From Parvibaculum sp039973015 (GTDB taxonomy: Bacteria > Pseudomonadota > Alphaproteobacteria > Parvibaculales > Parvibaculaceae), in the NCBI RefSeq assembly GCF_039973015.1, contig NZ_JBDWLT010000002.1:124001-188000 (forward strand): DNA of 64,000 nucleotides. Reading direction: 5' to 3'. Both the position numbers and the translations under genes were made by a program. The first letter of the stretch is position 1. Every line of letters begins with the position of its first letter. The notes beneath the pieces were generated by a model, which saw nothing but the letters and a program-made list of their open reading frames with translations, was not told where the DNA came from and searched no databases. Below, one piece after another: positions 46,553-55,366 of the stretch.

Positions 46553-46987
46553 ATGGCCTTTCCGAAGGACGACAAGACACCGGAATTTGAAAGCCTCATT
46601 GCGCAAGCAGAGGCTGCGGTCGAAGCATTGCGCGACACCTATCGCCAGCAGCTTGTCGCCGATGTCGAGGAACTCGGCGCCATCTGGACCCGATACGAGG
46701 AAGGTGCATCCGTCGAGGAAACGCTGGAAGCGCTTCATTCCATCGCCCATAACATCAAGGGACAGGGCGGTTCTTTTGGCTACGATCTCGTCACCGAAAT
46801 CGGCGCGTCCTTCTGCGACTATCTGCGCAGCGCCGACCGCCGGACCACGGAAGAGCTAAACATCGTCCACATGCATATCCGTATGCTGAAGACTGTGTCG
46901 GATCACGACATTTCGGGCGATGGTGGAGACGTCGGGCGCCGGATTGTCGAAAAGCTTCGGCTGCTCACGGGTCATGCAGAAGACTGA
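46553..46987 (+). CDS. Hpt-domain phosphotransfer protein
   Basis: A 144-residue helical protein with a histidine phosphotransfer domain. The phosphoacceptor is His66 in SIAHNIKGQGGSFG, where the Lys and Gly residues around His match the HPT consensus. It has no other domain. It is convergent with a hybrid histidine kinase gene that ends five bases away and has a receiver but no Hpt domain, so it is the natural phosphotransfer partner, passing phosphate to an unlinked response regulator. The ATG at 46553 is chosen; the frame continues upstream but overlaps the threonine aldolase. Confidence 0.82.
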   Translation: MAFPKDDKTPEFESLIAQAEAAVEALRDTYRQQLVADVEELGAIWTRYEEGASVEETLEALHSIAHNIKGQGGSFGYDLVTEIGASFCDYLRSADRRTTEELNIVHMHIRMLKTVSDHDISGDGGDVGRRIVEKLRLLTGHAED

Positions 46988-46992
46988 AATCT

Positions 46993-49554
46993 TCAGGCTG
47001 TCATTCGCTCCAGTTCATCGAGTATCCGGGTAAGGGCGACTCTCGCCGGTGCGGAGGTTGTCTCTGCATCTTCCTCAGGATCACCACCCCCAGCTTCGAC
47101 GATTGTGCGCGGCATTTGTATGCCGTCGCGTGTTTCGACGATGGCTCTCGTCATTTCCGATACCAGGACGTCGATATTGAATGGCTTCGACACGAAGCCG
47201 TTCATGCCGGCCGCCCGATAAGTGTCGCTGTGCCCGGCCATCGCATGCGCGGTGAGGGCGACGATCGGAATGTCGTGCCAGGGTTCGTCCGAGGCGCGGA
47301 TGACCTTGGTGGCCTGAATGCCGTCCATGAGCGGCATCTGCACATCCATCAGCACGATGTCGAAGCGTTCCTCGCGGAGTTTACGTATTGCCTCCACGCC
47401 ATTTTCGGCGATGACCAGTTCGTGGCCAAGCCGCTCCATGACCGCGGCCATGAGCTTCCTGTTCACCGGTTGATCTTCCGCGAGAAGAACTTTCAATAGC
47501 CCGAGGTTAGCGGGATGGGTGACCGTTTCGCTGCCACCGGACGCCGCGTTCGCCGATGCTGCGGATTGCGTCACGCGCACAGGGAGGCGGACGATGAACG
47601 TGCTGCCTTCATCCTCCGCGCTTTCGACCTCGACCGTCCCGTTCATCAACGTCACGAGTTCACGCGTGATTGCAAGGCCCAGACCTGTACCGCCATAGGT
47701 GCGGGAGATGGACGAGTCGGCCTGTTGAAAGCGGGTGAAGAGCCGCGGCAGCATGGTCTTGGGAATGCCGATGCCGGTATCGCGCACCTTGTAGATGAGC
47801 TCGGCCATGCCGGGCTCGCGAAGGGAGTGAACGGCCAGTGAGACGTTTATCTCTCCTTTCGGCGTAAATTTGATGGCATTGCCGATGAGGTTGAACAGAA
47901 TCTGACGCAAACGTGTGGGGTCGCTGACGACCTGCGCCGGAATGTCACCTGCGCAATCCTTCGTCAGCGTCAGTCGTTTTTCGGCCGCGTTGGGCCGCAG
48001 CACTTCCACCACCGTTTCGAGAATTCCGGTGGGTGATGTCGGGCCGCAATCGAGGTCGAGTTTACCAGCTTCGAGTTTCGAGAGGTCGAGAATGTCATTC
48101 AGAATCGTCAGCAGGCATTCGCCGGATTCACGAATCGTCGAGACGCGATCGCGTTGCTGCTCGGTCAGTTCCTCCGAGAGCAGCAGGTCCGCCATGCCGA
48201 TTACACCGTTCATCGGTGTTCGCAGCTCGTGGCTCATCGTTGCGAGAAAGGCGGATTTCGCGCGATTTGCGTTCTCGGCGGCTTCTTTGGCAACGGATAG
48301 GTCGTGCGCGGCGTCTGCCAGTTTCACGCGCTCCTGTTCGAGCTGCATCGATGTGTGCTGAAGGTCGAGGATGCGGTCCTGCAGTTCAAGCTGGCTGCGC
48401 TTCAGCTTGATTTCCGTTTGCTTCGTCTGGGTGATATCCGTTTCGACGACGATGTAATTGCGGATCGTTCCGCGCTTGTCGCGGATCGGCCGTACCTCGA
48501 CAGAGGCCCAGTATTGTCGGCCCTGTTTGGTCAGGCTGATCGTCTCGACATTGCGGGATTCGCCGTCTGCGGCGGACTCCGCGAGAATTTTCAATGCGCC
48601 CGCACCCGGGTGGTGGCCCAGGATTTCCGCCGGGCGACGCCCTCCCACATCGGAATGGATGAAGCCCGTCATACGGGCAAAGCCCGCATTGCTCCAGAGG
48701 ATGACGCCGGTGCGGTCGGCAATGAGCACACCTGCATCCGTGCCGTTGGCAACGAGAGCAAGACGTTCGTTTTCCCTCAGACTGTATTGGAGACGTCCGA
48801 AGACCTGTGCGAAAAGGCCTGAGAGGTCGTCGATTTCGCCCTTTGGAATATGGGTGGGTGGCTCGAACCGGCCGCGTCCGCTTGCTCGCACGGCCGTCGC
48901 AAGCCGCTCAATGGGGCCGATCACCGCTTGGTGTAAAAGAACGAATAGCGCCGCCATGAGAACGATGGTCGTGACGACGCGACGGAACAACGAGGCGAGA
49001 ATGGAAGCCTTGAGGTCCGCGCGTGCAGGACGCAGATCGACGAAACTTACTGTACCCAATTCTTCGCCTGGAACGGCAGCAGCATAGACCCAGCCGTCGA
49101 TACCCCCGAAGGCCATCTCGAAACTCTGCGGACGAGCCAGGATGAAGCTTGCATTGATCGCAGTGCGAACTTCCGGATCGGTGAGGAATTTCTGCGTGTC
49201 GGGAATGCGCGCTTCGTCCTCGCCGGTCAACACGCGTCCGGCGGTATCGGTCAGGTAGATGGCAAGAACGTCATCGTTCCATATCGCCTCGCGCCGGACG
49301 GCCTGCGCTGCTTCGACGGGGCCGAAATCGTCATCGAGCCTGGAGCGCATCGCGAGGTGATCGCTGATTGCGGCGGCGCGCTGTTCGACATTTGCGAACA
49401 TCACGTCGCGCAGCTGATAATAGTCGATGAGAGACTGGAAGGCGGTAATGACCAGAAGCAGCGTCAGCATCTTCAGCGCGAGAGCGCGCGCCGTTGGCCC
49501 GACCAGCGAGCGCAGCAAGTGATGAATGAAAGCGCTGCTTATGACCTTGCGCAT
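46993..49554 (-). CDS. Hybrid sensor histidine kinase with PAS and receiver domains
   Basis: An 853-residue inner-membrane kinase. Two transmembrane helices (near 20-40 and 200-225) bracket a periplasmic sensor of about 160 residues, then come a HAMP-like linker, a PAS domain (VLIADRTGVILWSNAGFARM), a coiled coil, HisKA (FLATMSHELRTPMNG with the phospho-His), HATPase (YGGTGLGLAITREL), and a C-terminal receiver with phosphoacceptor Asp in IVLMDVQMP. No Hpt domain is present. ATG 49554 is preferred over 49641 since a CtrA-like box sits at 49655, only 14 bases from the longer start, and AGGA precedes 49554. The Hpt gene is adjacent and convergent. Confidence 0.9.
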   Translation of the reverse strand: MRKVISSAFIHHLLRSLVGPTARALALKMLTLLLVITAFQSLIDYYQLRDVMFANVEQRAAAISDHLAMRSRLDDDFGPVEAAQAVRREAIWNDDVLAIYLTDTAGRVLTGEDEARIPDTQKFLTDPEVRTAINASFILARPQSFEMAFGGIDGWVYAAAVPGEELGTVSFVDLRPARADLKASILASLFRRVVTTIVLMAALFVLLHQAVIGPIERLATAVRASGRGRFEPPTHIPKGEIDDLSGLFAQVFGRLQYSLRENERLALVANGTDAGVLIADRTGVILWSNAGFARMTGFIHSDVGGRRPAEILGHHPGAGALKILAESAADGESRNVETISLTKQGRQYWASVEVRPIRDKRGTIRNYIVVETDITQTKQTEIKLKRSQLELQDRILDLQHTSMQLEQERVKLADAAHDLSVAKEAAENANRAKSAFLATMSHELRTPMNGVIGMADLLLSEELTEQQRDRVSTIRESGECLLTILNDILDLSKLEAGKLDLDCGPTSPTGILETVVEVLRPNAAEKRLTLTKDCAGDIPAQVVSDPTRLRQILFNLIGNAIKFTPKGEINVSLAVHSLREPGMAELIYKVRDTGIGIPKTMLPRLFTRFQQADSSISRTYGGTGLGLAITRELVTLMNGTVEVESAEDEGSTFIVRLPVRVTQSAASANAASGGSETVTHPANLGLLKVLLAEDQPVNRKLMAAVMERLGHELVIAENGVEAIRKLREERFDIVLMDVQMPLMDGIQATKVIRASDEPWHDIPIVALTAHAMAGHSDTYRAAGMNGFVSKPFNIDVLVSEMTRAIVETRDGIQMPRTIVEAGGGDPEEDAETTSAPARVALTRILDELERMTA

Positions 49555-49654
49555 AGACGTGCGTGTCCTGCCGGAATTCCGGCCCGCAAATGTTGAGGCC
49601 TCTCCCGGCCACATCACCCTTTCGGATACGAGCCTTGTCATAACAGCGTGAGGG

Positions 49655-49669
49655 TTAATAGGCGGCTAA
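49655..49669. promoter_or_regulatory. CtrA-like box before hybrid kinase gene
   Basis: The minus strand reads TTAG, seven bases, TTAACC, matching TTAA-N7-TTAA at seven of eight bases. It lies about 100 bases before the hybrid kinase start at 49554 and 157 bases before the acyl-CoA synthetase gene on the other strand, so it could affect either. Confidence 0.35.
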
Positions 49670-49825
49670 AGCCTCCATTTCGGCACCCCGTTGAAGCCCC
49701 CGTTTTCGAACTCTTTTAATCTTTTGAGATTTGGGCGCGCTGAGGCGTTTGGCGGCATGCGCATGTCGTCAATGCAGGCTAGGGTGACAGCATTGTTCTT
49801 CCTGATGAGGCCAACGGGATAATTC

Positions 49826-52507
49826 ATGTCGATCCGCAATCTCGATCTTATGTATGCCCCGAAATCGGTCGCTCTCCTGGGCGCAAGTGCCAGGAAGGGC
49901 TCGGTCGGGAACGTCCTTCTCCGTAATCTTCTGGCGGGCGGGCTGCCGGGGCCTGTCTGGGCGGTGAACCCGAAGGGCGGGCAGATGGAGGGCGTAGACG
50001 TCTTCAAGGATGTCGCCAGCTTGCCGGAGGCACCGGATCTCGCAGTCATTGCGACGCCGCCCCAGACCGTGCCGGGCCTTGTCGATGAACTCGGCAAACG
50101 GGGCACCAAGGCCGCTGTCGTCATTACGGCCGGCTTTGGCGAGCTTGGCGAAGAGGGCCGAGCTCTTCAGGCGAAGATGCTTGAAGCGGCAAAACCTTAT
50201 CTCCTGCGCATTGCCGGGCCGAACTGCATCGGCATTGCCGCGCCTGGAAACGGGCTCAACGCCTCCTTCGTTCATGTGCCGCCGGAAAAGGGCAATGTCG
50301 CCTTTGTTTCGCAGTCGGGTGCTGTCGTTACCGCCGTTCTGGACTGGGCATCGAGCCGCGGCATCGGTTTCTCGCACATCGCCTCGATCGGTGGCATGGC
50401 CGATGTCGATTTCGGCGACATGCTCGATTATCTCGCCGCCGATCCGAAGACAAAAAGCATCCTGCTCTATATCGAATCCGTCACCGATGCGCGCAAGTTC
50501 ATGTCGGCGGGCCGGCAGGCCGCACGTCTGAAGCCCGTCATCGTCATCAAGTCCGGCCGTCACGAGGCGGGCGCGAAGGCCGCGGCTTCGCATACGGGTG
50601 CGCTCGCCGGATCGGACGCTGTCTATCAGGCTGCCTTCCGGCGCGCGGGCATGTTGCGCGAGCTCGGCATCGAGGATCTCTTCGAGGCGGTGGAAACGCT
50701 TTCCGCCCGCTCCGAGCGCCGCCCGATCCTGGGCGATCGCCTCGGCATTCTCACCAATGGCGGTGGCGTTGGTGTCCTCGCGACCGACTTTCTGATCGAT
50801 GAAGGCGGGCGGCTTGCGGAAATCTCGAAGGAAACCATCGCCGCGCTCGACGCTGTCCTGCCGCGCACATGGAGCCATGCCAATCCCGTCGACATCATCG
50901 GGGATGCGGGGGCCGAGCGTTACGCGCATGGCATGGAAGCCTTGCTTCAGGACAAGGGTGTCGATGCCGTTCTCGTCATGAACTGTCCGACGGCGGTGGT
51001 GAACAATCTGTCTGCCGCACAGGCAGTCATCAAGGCTGCAGAGGGGTCCAGCAAGCCCGTTTTCACGAACTGGCTCGGCGACAAGGGTGCGCGCGATGCC
51101 CGTCAAGCCTTTCAGGCGCATCGTATTCCGACATATGATACGCCGACAGGCGCGGTGCGCGCTTTCATGCTTCATGTCAGGCATGACAGGAACCAGCGCC
51201 TTCTCCTCGAAATTCCGCCTGCCGGACCGGCGCAGCCGATGCGCGACCTTGCAAAAGCACGCTCGCTTGTCGAAACGGCGCTATCGGAGAAGCGAGAATG
51301 GTTGAGCGAAGCGGAAGCAAAATCGCTGCTCGCCGCCTATGGTATTCCGGTGGTCGATACGCGCATCGTGTCCTCTGCCTCGGAAGCGGCGAAGGTCGCG
51401 GATGAAATCGGCTATCCCGTCGCACTCAAGATTCTTTCGCCCGATATCACCCACAAGAGCGATGTCGGCGGCGTGGCGCTCGGCCTGGAAAGCGCGGAGG
51501 CGGTGGAGGAGGCGGCTTCGCGTATGGTTGCACGGATTACACATCTCCGCCCGGCTGCCGACCTCGAAGGTTTCACCGTGCAGCAGATGGTGAGCAAGTC
51601 CGATGCCTTTGAACTCATTCTCGGCATCGTGGACGATGTGACCTTCGGCCCGGTCATTCTTTTTGGACAAGGCGGCACGGCGGTGGAGGTCGTGCGCGAC
51701 AAGGCGATGGCCTTGCCGCCGCTAAATCGTACGCTGGCGCAAGATCTCATCTCCCGCACTCGCGTGGCGCGCCTTCTGGAAGGCTATCGCGGGCGCCCGC
51801 CCGCCGACCTTGCCGGCATCGAAACGGCGCTTATGGCGCTGGGCGATATTGCGGCGGACAATCCGGAAGTCGCCGAACTCGATATCAATCCGCTCTGGGC
51901 GGACGAAAAAGGGGTGATCGCGCTCGATGCGCGGGTGCGTATCCTTCCCGCCAAGAGCAAGGGCACGGCGCGTTTCGCGATCCGCCCTTATCCCACCTCG
52001 CTTGAAGGCAAGGTCGAGGACCGGGAAGGCCATGTTTATCCGCTTCGTCCGATCAAGCCCGAGGATGCGGCGCTTATCGATGAGTTGCTGGAACATACGG
52101 ACCCCGAAGACGTGCGGCTGCGCTTCCTGTCGCCGCTTCGCAAGCTGCCGCGTCAGCTCGCCGCGCGTCTCACCCAGATCGATTATGACCGCGAGATGGC
52201 GTTCGTCGTTTTTGCGGATGAGAGCCGCGTGGAGGTGGTAGGCGTCGGCCGGCTTTCGGAAGACCCGGACCGGGAGCGCGCGGAGTTCGCGATCCTTGTG
52301 CGCAGCGACTTGCATGGCCACGGGCTTGGCTATTCGCTGATGCAGGAGCTCATCGCCTATGGCCGCCGCCGGGGTATTGGCGAAATCTTCGGTCATGTGC
52401 TGCGGGAAAATCGCGGCATGCTCAATGTCTGCGATGATCTCGGCTTCACCCGCCATGCGATCGAGGGCGATCCGACACTGCTCGAAACGCGGCTCAAGCT
52501 TTCCTGA
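49826..52507 (+). CDS. ADP-forming acyl-CoA synthetase fused to GNAT acetyltransferase
   Basis: An 893-residue protein of the Acs-GNAT (YfiQ/Pat-like) type. Domain order: CoA-binding (VALLGASARKGSVGN, 12-140), succinyl-CoA ligase-like with SHTGALAGSD (His256), an ATP-grasp_5 domain (about 490-700), then a C-terminal GNAT domain (VRSDLHGHGLGYSLM near 850). In ADP-forming acetyl-CoA synthetases this His carries phosphate; in the lysine acetyltransferase Pat it is reported to be lost. Its retention here suggests that the synthetase half may be active, so the enzyme may make an acyl-CoA as well as acylate lysines. It starts at ATG 49826 without a clear ribosome site and is transcribed alone. Confidence 0.9.
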   Translation: MSIRNLDLMYAPKSVALLGASARKGSVGNVLLRNLLAGGLPGPVWAVNPKGGQMEGVDVFKDVASLPEAPDLAVIATPPQTVPGLVDELGKRGTKAAVVITAGFGELGEEGRALQAKMLEAAKPYLLRIAGPNCIGIAAPGNGLNASFVHVPPEKGNVAFVSQSGAVVTAVLDWASSRGIGFSHIASIGGMADVDFGDMLDYLAADPKTKSILLYIESVTDARKFMSAGRQAARLKPVIVIKSGRHEAGAKAAASHTGALAGSDAVYQAAFRRAGMLRELGIEDLFEAVETLSARSERRPILGDRLGILTNGGGVGVLATDFLIDEGGRLAEISKETIAALDAVLPRTWSHANPVDIIGDAGAERYAHGMEALLQDKGVDAVLVMNCPTAVVNNLSAAQAVIKAAEGSSKPVFTNWLGDKGARDARQAFQAHRIPTYDTPTGAVRAFMLHVRHDRNQRLLLEIPPAGPAQPMRDLAKARSLVETALSEKREWLSEAEAKSLLAAYGIPVVDTRIVSSASEAAKVADEIGYPVALKILSPDITHKSDVGGVALGLESAEAVEEAASRMVARITHLRPAADLEGFTVQQMVSKSDAFELILGIVDDVTFGPVILFGQGGTAVEVVRDKAMALPPLNRTLAQDLISRTRVARLLEGYRGRPPADLAGIETALMALGDIAADNPEVAELDINPLWADEKGVIALDARVRILPAKSKGTARFAIRPYPTSLEGKVEDREGHVYPLRPIKPEDAALIDELLEHTDPEDVRLRFLSPLRKLPRQLAARLTQIDYDREMAFVVFADESRVEVVGVGRLSEDPDRERAEFAILVRSDLHGHGLGYSLMQELIAYGRRRGIGEIFGHVLRENRGMLNVCDDLGFTRHAIEGDPTLLETRLKLS

Positions 52508-52526
52508 GAAAGCGGGGAGACGGAAA

Positions 52527-52551
52527 AAGGGGCGCCGGATGGGCGCCCCTT
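52527..52551. terminator. Bidirectional intrinsic terminator
   Basis: AAGGGGCGCC and GGCGCCCCTT form a perfect ten-base-pair stem with a five-base loop between the convergent acyl-CoA synthetase-GNAT and hsp20 genes. A run of five A on the left gives a T tract for the minus strand, and TTCGCATTT follows on the plus strand, so it can serve both. Confidence 0.85.
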
Positions 52552-52572
52552 CGCATTTGCGCGGCGGACTTG

Positions 52573-53037
52573 TCAGTCGGCGGCGGTCGCCAGCGCGCCT
52601 TCGAGTGTTTTCGTACCCGATGCCGGGGCCGAAATCTCGATCCGGCGCGGCTTCAGCGCTTCGGGCACGCGGCGTACGAGGTCCACATGAAGAAGCCCGT
52701 TTTCGAGATGGGCGCCGCTCACCTCCACATGGTCGGCGAGCTGGAAGCGGCGTTCGAAGCTGCGTCCGGCAATACCGCGATGGAGATAGTTGGTCTCTTC
52801 GCTCTCCGCGCGCTTGCCGCTGATCGTGAGAACATTCTGCTTCACCTCGATGTCGAGATCGTCCTGGCCGAAGCCGGCGACCGCGAGGGTAATGCGGTAG
52901 TCGTTCTCGCTGGTGCGTTCGATGTTATAGGGCGGATAGGTGGGTGCCGTTTCCTGCGTCACGGAATCGAGCAGCGACTGGAGTTGGTCGAAGCCGACGG
53001 TCGAACGGTAAAGGGGAGAAAAGTCGAATCCACGCAT
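52573..53037 (-). CDS. Small heat shock protein Hsp20 (IbpA-like)
   Basis: A 154-residue small heat shock chaperone. An N-terminal arm (MRGFDFSPLYRSTVGFD) precedes the alpha-crystallin domain (YNIERTSENDYRITLAVAGF to near residue 130), with the G-x-L-like motif GLLHVDLVRRVP. The N-terminal arm and motif are of the IbpA/class A type of alphaproteobacteria. It binds unfolding proteins in an ATP-independent way. The ATG at 53037 has AGGA seven bases upstream; a longer version starting at 53112 would cover the RNA thermometer and is not supported. Confidence 0.93.
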   Translation of the reverse strand: MRGFDFSPLYRSTVGFDQLQSLLDSVTQETAPTYPPYNIERTSENDYRITLAVAGFGQDDLDIEVKQNVLTISGKRAESEETNYLHRGIAGRSFERRFQLADHVEVSGAHLENGLLHVDLVRRVPEALKPRRIEISAPASGTKTLEGALATAAD

Positions 53038-53145
53038 GTTCACATCCTCGTTCAAAGCGATGTTATCGAAAGGGGGCGTCAGCATTTCACCGCCTGATGG
53101 CCGGTGGCTCACGTCCCTCCGGGCCCGTCTCTCCGGCTCCCGGCT
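53038..53145 (-). promoter_or_regulatory. ROSE-type RNA thermometer in hsp20 leader
   Basis: The roughly 108-base leader of hsp20 ends in a hairpin at 53042-53063 that sequesters the AGGA ribosome site. TCGCT (53060-53056) pairs with AGGA (53048-53045) leaving G53058 bulged, exactly the UYGCU/AGGA pairing with a bulged G that defines ROSE elements; ACA-UGU extends it. Two further hairpins can form upstream. ROSE elements melt on heating and are known in Hsp20 genes of rhizobia and relatives. Confidence 0.7.
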
Positions 53146-53151
53146 CCATTT

Positions 53152-53180
53152 ATTTGGGAATTTCGCGTTCCCGCTTCAAG
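53152..53180 (-). promoter_or_regulatory. Sigma-32-like heat shock promoter of hsp20
   Basis: On the minus strand CTTGAAG (53180-53174) is followed after 15 bases by CCCAAAT (53158-53152), close to the heat shock consensus CTTGAAA and CCCATNT. Transcription would start near 53145, giving the leader length expected for a ROSE element. Confidence 0.6.
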
Positions 53181-53236
53181 ATGGGTATAAGGTCTCGAAA
53201 AGCGGCTTCTGCCGCCGGTTTCGGAGGGGGAAGATC

Positions 53237-54448
53237 ATGAGGCATATGTTTTCCAGCCTGCTTCTGGGGGCAGCGCTTGTGCTGGGCGGCGCGGCGCAGG
53301 CCGAAGACATGGGCACCATCCGCCTGGGCGCCGCCGTCTCGCTCACAGGAAAATATTCCTCGAATGGCGCCTTCACGCGCAATGGCTACGACCTTGCCGT
53401 GAAACGCATCAACGAGGAGGGGGGCGTCACCGTCGAGGGCAAGTCCTACAAGCTCGAGATCGTCTATTACGACGACGAGTCAACGCCGGCCCGCGGCGCG
53501 CAGCTTGTCGAGCGGCTGATCCAGCAGGATGGCGTGAAGTACCTTCTCGGGCCCTATTCGTCGGGCCTCACGGAAGCGATTGCGCCCGTGACCGAGAAAT
53601 ACGGCGTGCCGATGGTCGAGGCGAATGGCGCCGCCGTGTCGCTTTTCCGGAAGAACTACCGTTATCTCTTCGCCGTTCTCTCCACCACGGACCAGTATCT
53701 GCGCGGCGCGGTCGATCTTGCAGCGAAAGTCCATGACGACCCCTCGAAGGTTCGCGTCGCGATGGCCTTCGAAAACGATCCCTTCTCGCAGGATGTGCGC
53801 GAAGGCGTCATGGAGGACACGGCGAAGCACGGCATGAAGGTCGTGATCGACGACAAGCTGCCGCCGGAACTCAACGACATGTCGGCGACGCTCACCAAGG
53901 CGAAGGTGCTGAAGCCCGACCTTCTGCTGCTTTCCGGCCATGACAAGGGCGCGGCGCTGGCCGTGCGTCAGGTCGCGGACCAACGGCTCAACCTGCCGAT
54001 GATGGCGCTCACGCATTGCGACAGCGCACAGATCGCGGAAAAGTTCGGCGCTGCCGCCGAATACACGCTCTGCGCCGCGCAATGGGCGTCGACCCTGAAA
54101 TATGCGGATGAGCTTTTCGGCAGCGCTGCCGACTATGCGATTCTCTATGAAGAGACCTATGGCCATACCGCGCCTTACCAGGCGGCCGAATCGAGTGCGG
54201 CGGTGCAGGTGTTTGCTGATGCCTTTGAGCGCGCCGGGTCTCTCGATCCGGCGGTCGTGCGCGACGCGCTGTCGGCCACGGACATGATGACGTTCTACGG
54301 CCCCATAAAATTCGACGAGACAGGAAAAAATGTCTCCAAGCCCACCGTTCTCTTTCAGGTGCAGGACGGCAATTACGTCGTGGTCTATCCGCAGGAATTT
54401 GCCGAGGCAGACTTCATCTGGCCGACGCCTGAATGGTCCGAGCGCTGA
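53237..54448 (+). CDS. Branched-chain amino acid-type ABC substrate-binding protein
   Basis: A 403-residue periplasmic binding protein of the LivJ/LivK class (type 1 fold). Signal peptide: residues 1-22 ending AAQA. The mature part starts AEDMGTIRLGAAVSLTGKYSS, with YYDDESTPARGAQLVERLI near 75 and GPYSSGLTEAIAPV near 100. ATG 53237 follows GGAGG by about eight bases. It is the first gene of a complete LivKHMGF-type operon, divergent from hsp20. Ligands of this class include amino acids, amides, urea and aromatic acids, so the true substrate is open. Confidence 0.92.
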   Translation: MRHMFSSLLLGAALVLGGAAQAEDMGTIRLGAAVSLTGKYSSNGAFTRNGYDLAVKRINEEGGVTVEGKSYKLEIVYYDDESTPARGAQLVERLIQQDGVKYLLGPYSSGLTEAIAPVTEKYGVPMVEANGAAVSLFRKNYRYLFAVLSTTDQYLRGAVDLAAKVHDDPSKVRVAMAFENDPFSQDVREGVMEDTAKHGMKVVIDDKLPPELNDMSATLTKAKVLKPDLLLLSGHDKGAALAVRQVADQRLNLPMMALTHCDSAQIAEKFGAAAEYTLCAAQWASTLKYADELFGSAADYAILYEETYGHTAPYQAAESSAAVQVFADAFERAGSLDPAVVRDALSATDMMTFYGPIKFDETGKNVSKPTVLFQVQDGNYVVVYPQEFAEADFIWPTPEWSER

Positions 54449-54463
54449 TGCCGAGGGAAAACC

Positions 54464-55366
54464 TTGCTCGATAATCTGTCACTCTCCTTCCAGTATCCGT
54501 CGCTTGCGGCCGATGTCATCCTGAACGGGCTTCTCATCGGCGCGATCTTCGCGCTCGCCGCCTATGGGATGGCGCTGGTCTGGGGCGTGCTCAACATCGT
54601 CAATGTCGTGCAGGGCGAGCTTGTCGTGCTGGGCGGCTATGTCACCTTTCTGGCCGTGCAGGCGGGATTGCCGCCTCTTCTCGGCTTGCCGCTTTCGGCG
54701 GTGGTCATGTTCTGCGTTGGCTGGATTATCTACCGCGCGATTATCTTTCGTGTGGTCGACAAGGACATCTTCATTTCCATTCTCGCGACTTTCGGCCTCT
54801 CGATCCTGTTCCAGCAGCTTGCGAACGCCGTTTTCGGTTCGGATGTGCGCACCGTCGATGCGGGCCTCGGCTCGCTCCACCTCTTCGATGGCACGGTCAC
54901 GCTCTCCTATGTGAAGCTCCTCGCCTTTCTCCTCGCGCTCGGGGCGGGTCTGCTGCTCTGGATCTTCCTCCGCCATGCCCGTCTCGGACAGGCGATCCGC
55001 GCCACGGCGCAAAACCCGCGCGCTGCACGTATCCTCGGCATCGATACGAACCGCGTCTATGCCATGACCTATGCGCTTAATGGCGCGCTATGCGGTGCAG
55101 CGGGCAGCCTCGCCGTCATGGCCTGGACGATCCATCCCTATATCGGCCTGCCCTATACGGTTCGCTCCTTCATGGTTGTCGTGGTCGCGGGCGTCGGCAA
55201 TGTCGCGGGCGTCGTTGCTGCCGGGCTCGGCCTCGGCGCGCTTGAAAATGTCGCGGGCTTCGTCTTCGGCGTCGAATTCCAGATCGCTTTCGTGTTTGCG
55301 CTGATGGTCGTCATTCTCGTCTGGCGCAATGCGATGGCCGCGCGCAAGCGGGGCTATCTCGAATGA
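54464..55366 (+). CDS. ABC transporter permease, LivH type
   Basis: A 300-residue permease of the branched-chain amino acid family with about eight transmembrane helices. Family segments include NGLLIGAIFALAAYGMALVWG, VNVVQGELVVLGGY and the coupling loop IRATAQNPRAARILGID near residue 175. The TTG start at 54464 has GAGGGA five bases upstream and stands 15 bases after the binding protein gene. Its last four bases overlap the start of the second permease gene. Confidence 0.92.
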   Translation: MLDNLSLSFQYPSLAADVILNGLLIGAIFALAAYGMALVWGVLNIVNVVQGELVVLGGYVTFLAVQAGLPPLLGLPLSAVVMFCVGWIIYRAIIFRVVDKDIFISILATFGLSILFQQLANAVFGSDVRTVDAGLGSLHLFDGTVTLSYVKLLAFLLALGAGLLLWIFLRHARLGQAIRATAQNPRAARILGIDTNRVYAMTYALNGALCGAAGSLAVMAWTIHPYIGLPYTVRSFMVVVVAGVGNVAGVVAAGLGLGALENVAGFVFGVEFQIAFVFALMVVILVWRNAMAARKRGYLE

